Part shown: positions 17,161-19,157 of the stretch, in pieces
Position numbering within the stretch: the stretch's first letter is position 1
Layout: the number at the start of each line of letters is the position of its first letter
Source of the DNA: Coriobacteriales bacterium
GTDB lineage: Bacteria; Actinomycetota; Coriobacteriia; Coriobacteriales; CADBOM01
Length of the DNA stretch: 19,157 nucleotides
Direction of reading: 5' to 3'
Assembly (NCBI GenBank): GCA_017515355.1
Contig: JAFWGD010000274.1
Location: 1-19,157, forward strand
The notes under the pieces: model-generated
Seen by the model: only the letters and a program-made list of their open reading frames with translations
Told to the model about the DNA's origin: nothing
Database searches by the model: none
Position numbers and translations under genes: made by a program

Positions 17161-17189
17161 TTGTGATTGCGCGGCTATGGGGCTAAGAT
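17161..17189 (+). promoter_or_regulatory. Candidate tRNA-Pro promoter
   Basis: TTGTGA (17161-17166) and TAAGAT (17184-17189) are spaced by 17 bp. The -10 ends 24 bp before the mature tRNA 5' end, a normal distance for a short leader. Each hexamer matches the consensus in four of six positions. Confidence 0.5.
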
Positions 17190-17213
17190 TTAGTCCCACC
17201 CCAAGTGGGATAT

Positions 17214-17290
<77 letters not shown>

Positions 17291-17299
17291 GACAATGAG

Positions 17300-17329
17300 A
17301 GGGGCTCTGCTCAAGGCAGGGCCCCTTTT
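17300..17329 (+). terminator. Rho-independent terminator of tRNA-Pro
   Basis: GGGGCTCTGC (17301-17310) and GCAGGGCCCC (17316-17325) form a 10-bp stem with one G-U pair and a TCAAG loop, extended by A-T. TTTT follows at 17326-17329. It lies 10 nt after the CCA end of the tRNA. Confidence 0.9.
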
Positions 17330-17589
17330 GCGTGTCAGGGTGATTCTCGGCAAGCTATGCGGCCTTCGCTTGGCAAGCGCGCGCGCCGAAAAACGCAACC
17401 TCGGAGGACGGATATCAAATTTCGCACCATCAACGCACTACAAATATTTCGATACTCCGATTATTTGCGCACGTCGCAGATTGGATGCGCAAGCTTCAAA
17501 TCGCCTATATCTACGCCTATATATAATGGCTTCACCGCATTGCATCGCGCGCGTTGGGCACGCATGCGAAAGGCTAGGAGAACTGCAGA
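17330..17589 (+). promoter_or_regulatory. Leader region of the Ech/complex I-type gene with a promoter and direct repeats
   Basis: No convincing gene lies in this 260-bp gap. A perfect -10, TATAAT, is at 17522-17527, 62 bp ahead of the next start. No good -35 stands at 16-18 bp. Instead, the 9-bp direct repeat CGCCTATAT occurs at 17502-17510 and 17514-17522, a 12-bp period, with the second copy touching the -10. The stretch around 17437-17470 is also AT-rich and includes CAAATA-15 nt-TATTTG. This may be an activator-dependent promoter. The ribosome site AGGAG is at 17576-17580. Confidence 0.5.
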
Positions 17590-19157
17590 GTGGCGCTTTA
17601 CCTCATAGGCTTCCTGATTGGCTTTCCCGTTGTAGCTGCGGCCCTTATGTGGATTGCCAGAAATGCCAAGGCCAGGGCCTGGCTCGTCTTCATCTGCGGC
17701 CCCGTCATCGCCCTCGCTACCCTCGCACTCGCATTTCTCGAAGTCGGCAACGCCGGAACGTTCTATGTGTTCCAAAGCGAGTACGCCGACTGGACCTCAT
17801 TTGGCGTGGACATGCTGCTCGGGTTGATCGTCCTGATCTACGCTATCAAGTACAAGAAGCCGCTCGCACTGGTTCTCGCGCTCGTCCAGCTCGCTGGCAG
17901 CATCTACTTCGAGTTCTGGATCTACCAGGGCATCAGCGTGCTCTACAGCCTTTACATCGATCGCCTCAGCCTGATCTTGGCCGTTATCGTTGGCGTCATC
18001 GGCCCGATCATCATCATCTACGCGGTTGGCTACATGCGCGACTTCGATCGGCACCATCGCAGCGAGCCCGGCTACAAGGACCGCCGGCACAGGTTCTTCG
18101 CGCTGATGTTCATCCTGCTCTCCGCGATGTTCGTCGTTGCGTTCTCGAACAACCTCTCCTGGCTCTTCACCGGGTGGGAGGTCACCACGATCTGCTCCTT
18201 CCTGCTCATCGCCTACACGAAGACCGAAGAGGCGATCCACAACGCCTTCGTGCAGATCGTCCTCAACCTCATCGGCGGAATCGCCTTCATCGGCGGCCTT
18301 ATCCTCATCGGTCAGGATGCAGGGACGATTTCGCTCAATGAGATCATCGAGCTTGGCACCTACGGGATGCTCATGCTGCCTATCGGGCTCATCTGCCTCT
18401 CCGGTCTCATCAAGGCAGCGCAGATGCCGGTTCATCGTTGGCTGCTCGGCGCCATGGTTGCGCCAACGCCCACTTCGGCGCTTCTCCACTCCTCGACGAT
18501 GGTCAAGGCCGGAGTCTTCCTCCTCATCAAGCTCGCGCCATGCTTGGGCAACAACGCTCCTGGCCTCATGGTTATCGCAATCGGTTCGCTCACGTTCTTC
18601 TTCTGCAGTGCGATGGCGATCTCCGAGAGCAACGGCAAGCGCGTCCTCGCGTACTCCACGATCTCCAATCTCGGTCTTATCGCGGCTTGCGCTGGCATCG
18701 GAACTCCTGAGGCAGTTTGGGCGGCTATCTTCCTGATGATCTTCCATGCGTGCACAAAGGGCCTGCTCTTCATGTGCGTCGGCACCGCCGAGCACCACAT
18801 CGGCTCGCGCAACATCGAGGCGATGGACAACATCTTCGTCAAGATGCCCGGCCTTGCGAAGTGCATGGCCATCGGAATGATGTGCATGTTCATCGCGCCG
18901 TTCGGAATGCTCGTCTCCAAGTGGGCCACGATCGTCGCGATCATCGACGCCGGCCACATCGGAGCGCTCATCCTGATCGCCTTCGGCTCTGCGATGACCT
19001 TCTTCTTCTGGGCCAAGTGGCTCGGCAAGGTCTGCGCGGTTGCGGGCAGGGAGCCCAACATCGAGCGCAATCGCGTCAACAGGTCCGAGAAGGCGGCGCT
19101 GTTCACCAGCGTTGCGCTGATGCTCGTATGCTGCATTCTCTTCCCGGTGATTTCGGG
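17590..19157 (+). CDS. Proton-pumping membrane subunit of complex I / energy-converting hydrogenase (NuoL/EchA/HyfB family), 3' end missing
   Basis: The frame is open from GTG 17590 to the window edge (522 codons). The protein is almost wholly membrane-embedded. Key residues of this antiporter-like family are present: Glu197 in LFTGWEVTTICSFLLI, Lys275 in GLIKAAQMPVHRWLLGAM, His300 and Lys306 in APTPTSALLHSSTMVKAGVF. These form the proton path in NuoL, NuoM and NuoN and in Ech and Hyf hydrogenases. The conserved Glu lies about 50 residues later than in E. coli NuoL (Glu144). The extra length is two additional hydrophobic segments around 72-112, before IDRLSLIL. The start has AGGAG at 9 nt. 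This is the first gene of an operon that continues off the window, so quinone-linked and hydrogenase forms cannot be told apart. Confidence 0.88.
   Translation, partial: MALYLIGFLIGFPVVAAALMWIARNAKARAWLVFICGPVIALATLALAFLEVGNAGTFYVFQSEYADWTSFGVDMLLGLIVLIYAIKYKKPLALVLALVQLAGSIYFEFWIYQGISVLYSLYIDRLSLILAVIVGVIGPIIIIYAVGYMRDFDRHHRSEPGYKDRRHRFFALMFILLSAMFVVAFSNNLSWLFTGWEVTTICSFLLIAYTKTEEAIHNAFVQIVLNLIGGIAFIGGLILIGQDAGTISLNEIIELGTYGMLMLPIGLICLSGLIKAAQMPVHRWLLGAMVAPTPTSALLHSSTMVKAGVFLLIKLAPCLGNNAPGLMVIAIGSLTFFFCSAMAISESNGKRVLAYSTISNLGLIAACAGIGTPEAVWAAIFLMIFHACTKGLLFMCVGTAEHHIGSRNIEAMDNIFVKMPGLAKCMAIGMMCMFIAPFGMLVSKWATIVAIIDAGHIGALILIAFGSAMTFFFWAKWLGKVCAVAGREPNIERNRVNRSEKAALFTSVALMLVCCILFPVIS

Noticed and set aside
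17357..17608. Possible 83-residue gene between tRNA-Pro and the NuoL-type gene
   Set aside because: It has no ribosome site, a composition like random GC-rich sequence, and overlaps the promoter and start of the next gene.

Overview
The window looks like a chromosomal segment of a GC-rich, anaerobic actinobacterium, most likely of the class Coriobacteriia (Eggerthella or Slackia-like gut bacteria). This is an inference. It rests on the actinobacterial gene order rpsO-pnp-M16 peptidase-dapB-dapA-rnj, on strong C/G third-position codon bias, and on anaerobe-type enzymes: a glycyl radical enzyme, 2-hydroxyacyl-CoA dehydratase-type proteins, and an Ech/complex I-type membrane subunit.

Layout. 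(1) 1-1395, minus strand: the N-terminal 465 residues of a glycyl radical enzyme; its C-terminal radical glycine lies off the window. (2) 1396-1788: a divergent regulatory interval. (3) 1789-9199, plus strand: a tightly packed housekeeping run of ribosomal protein S15, polynucleotide phosphorylase, an M16 zinc peptidase, DapB, DapA and RNase J. It joins RNA turnover with lysine/diaminopimelate (cell wall) synthesis. Two hairpins sit between rpsO and pnp. (4) 9221-12933, minus strand: a three-gene module of an HgdB-family beta-like protein, an HgdB-family alpha-like protein and a family III CoA-transferase. It resembles fldA/B/C of Stickland-type phenyllactate metabolism, but no activator ATPase is present. 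Its arginine codons (AGG/AGA/CGG, hardly any CGC) and frequent ATA differ sharply from both flanks, so it looks recently acquired. (5) 13030-14400, minus strand: mobB followed by a TauE/SafE exporter, with host-like codons. (6) 14573-17101, plus strand: a polar amino acid ABC transporter (lipoprotein, permease, ATPase) behind twin palindromic operators, with an attenuator-like hairpin after the binding-protein gene. (7) 17214-17290: tRNA-Pro(GGG) with its own promoter and terminator. (8) 17590 to the end: the first 522 codons of a NuoL/EchA/HyfB-type proton-pumping subunit.

The most promising unknown is the acquired CoA-transferase/dehydratase module. Its alpha-like subunit keeps candidate cluster cysteines while its beta-like subunit seems to have lost two of the usual three. 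Next come the uncharacterised glycyl radical enzyme (Gly-Cys-Gln-Glu active site) and the twin CTTTA-N6-TAAAG operators. No CRISPR array, insertion sequence, integrase or phage gene was seen.
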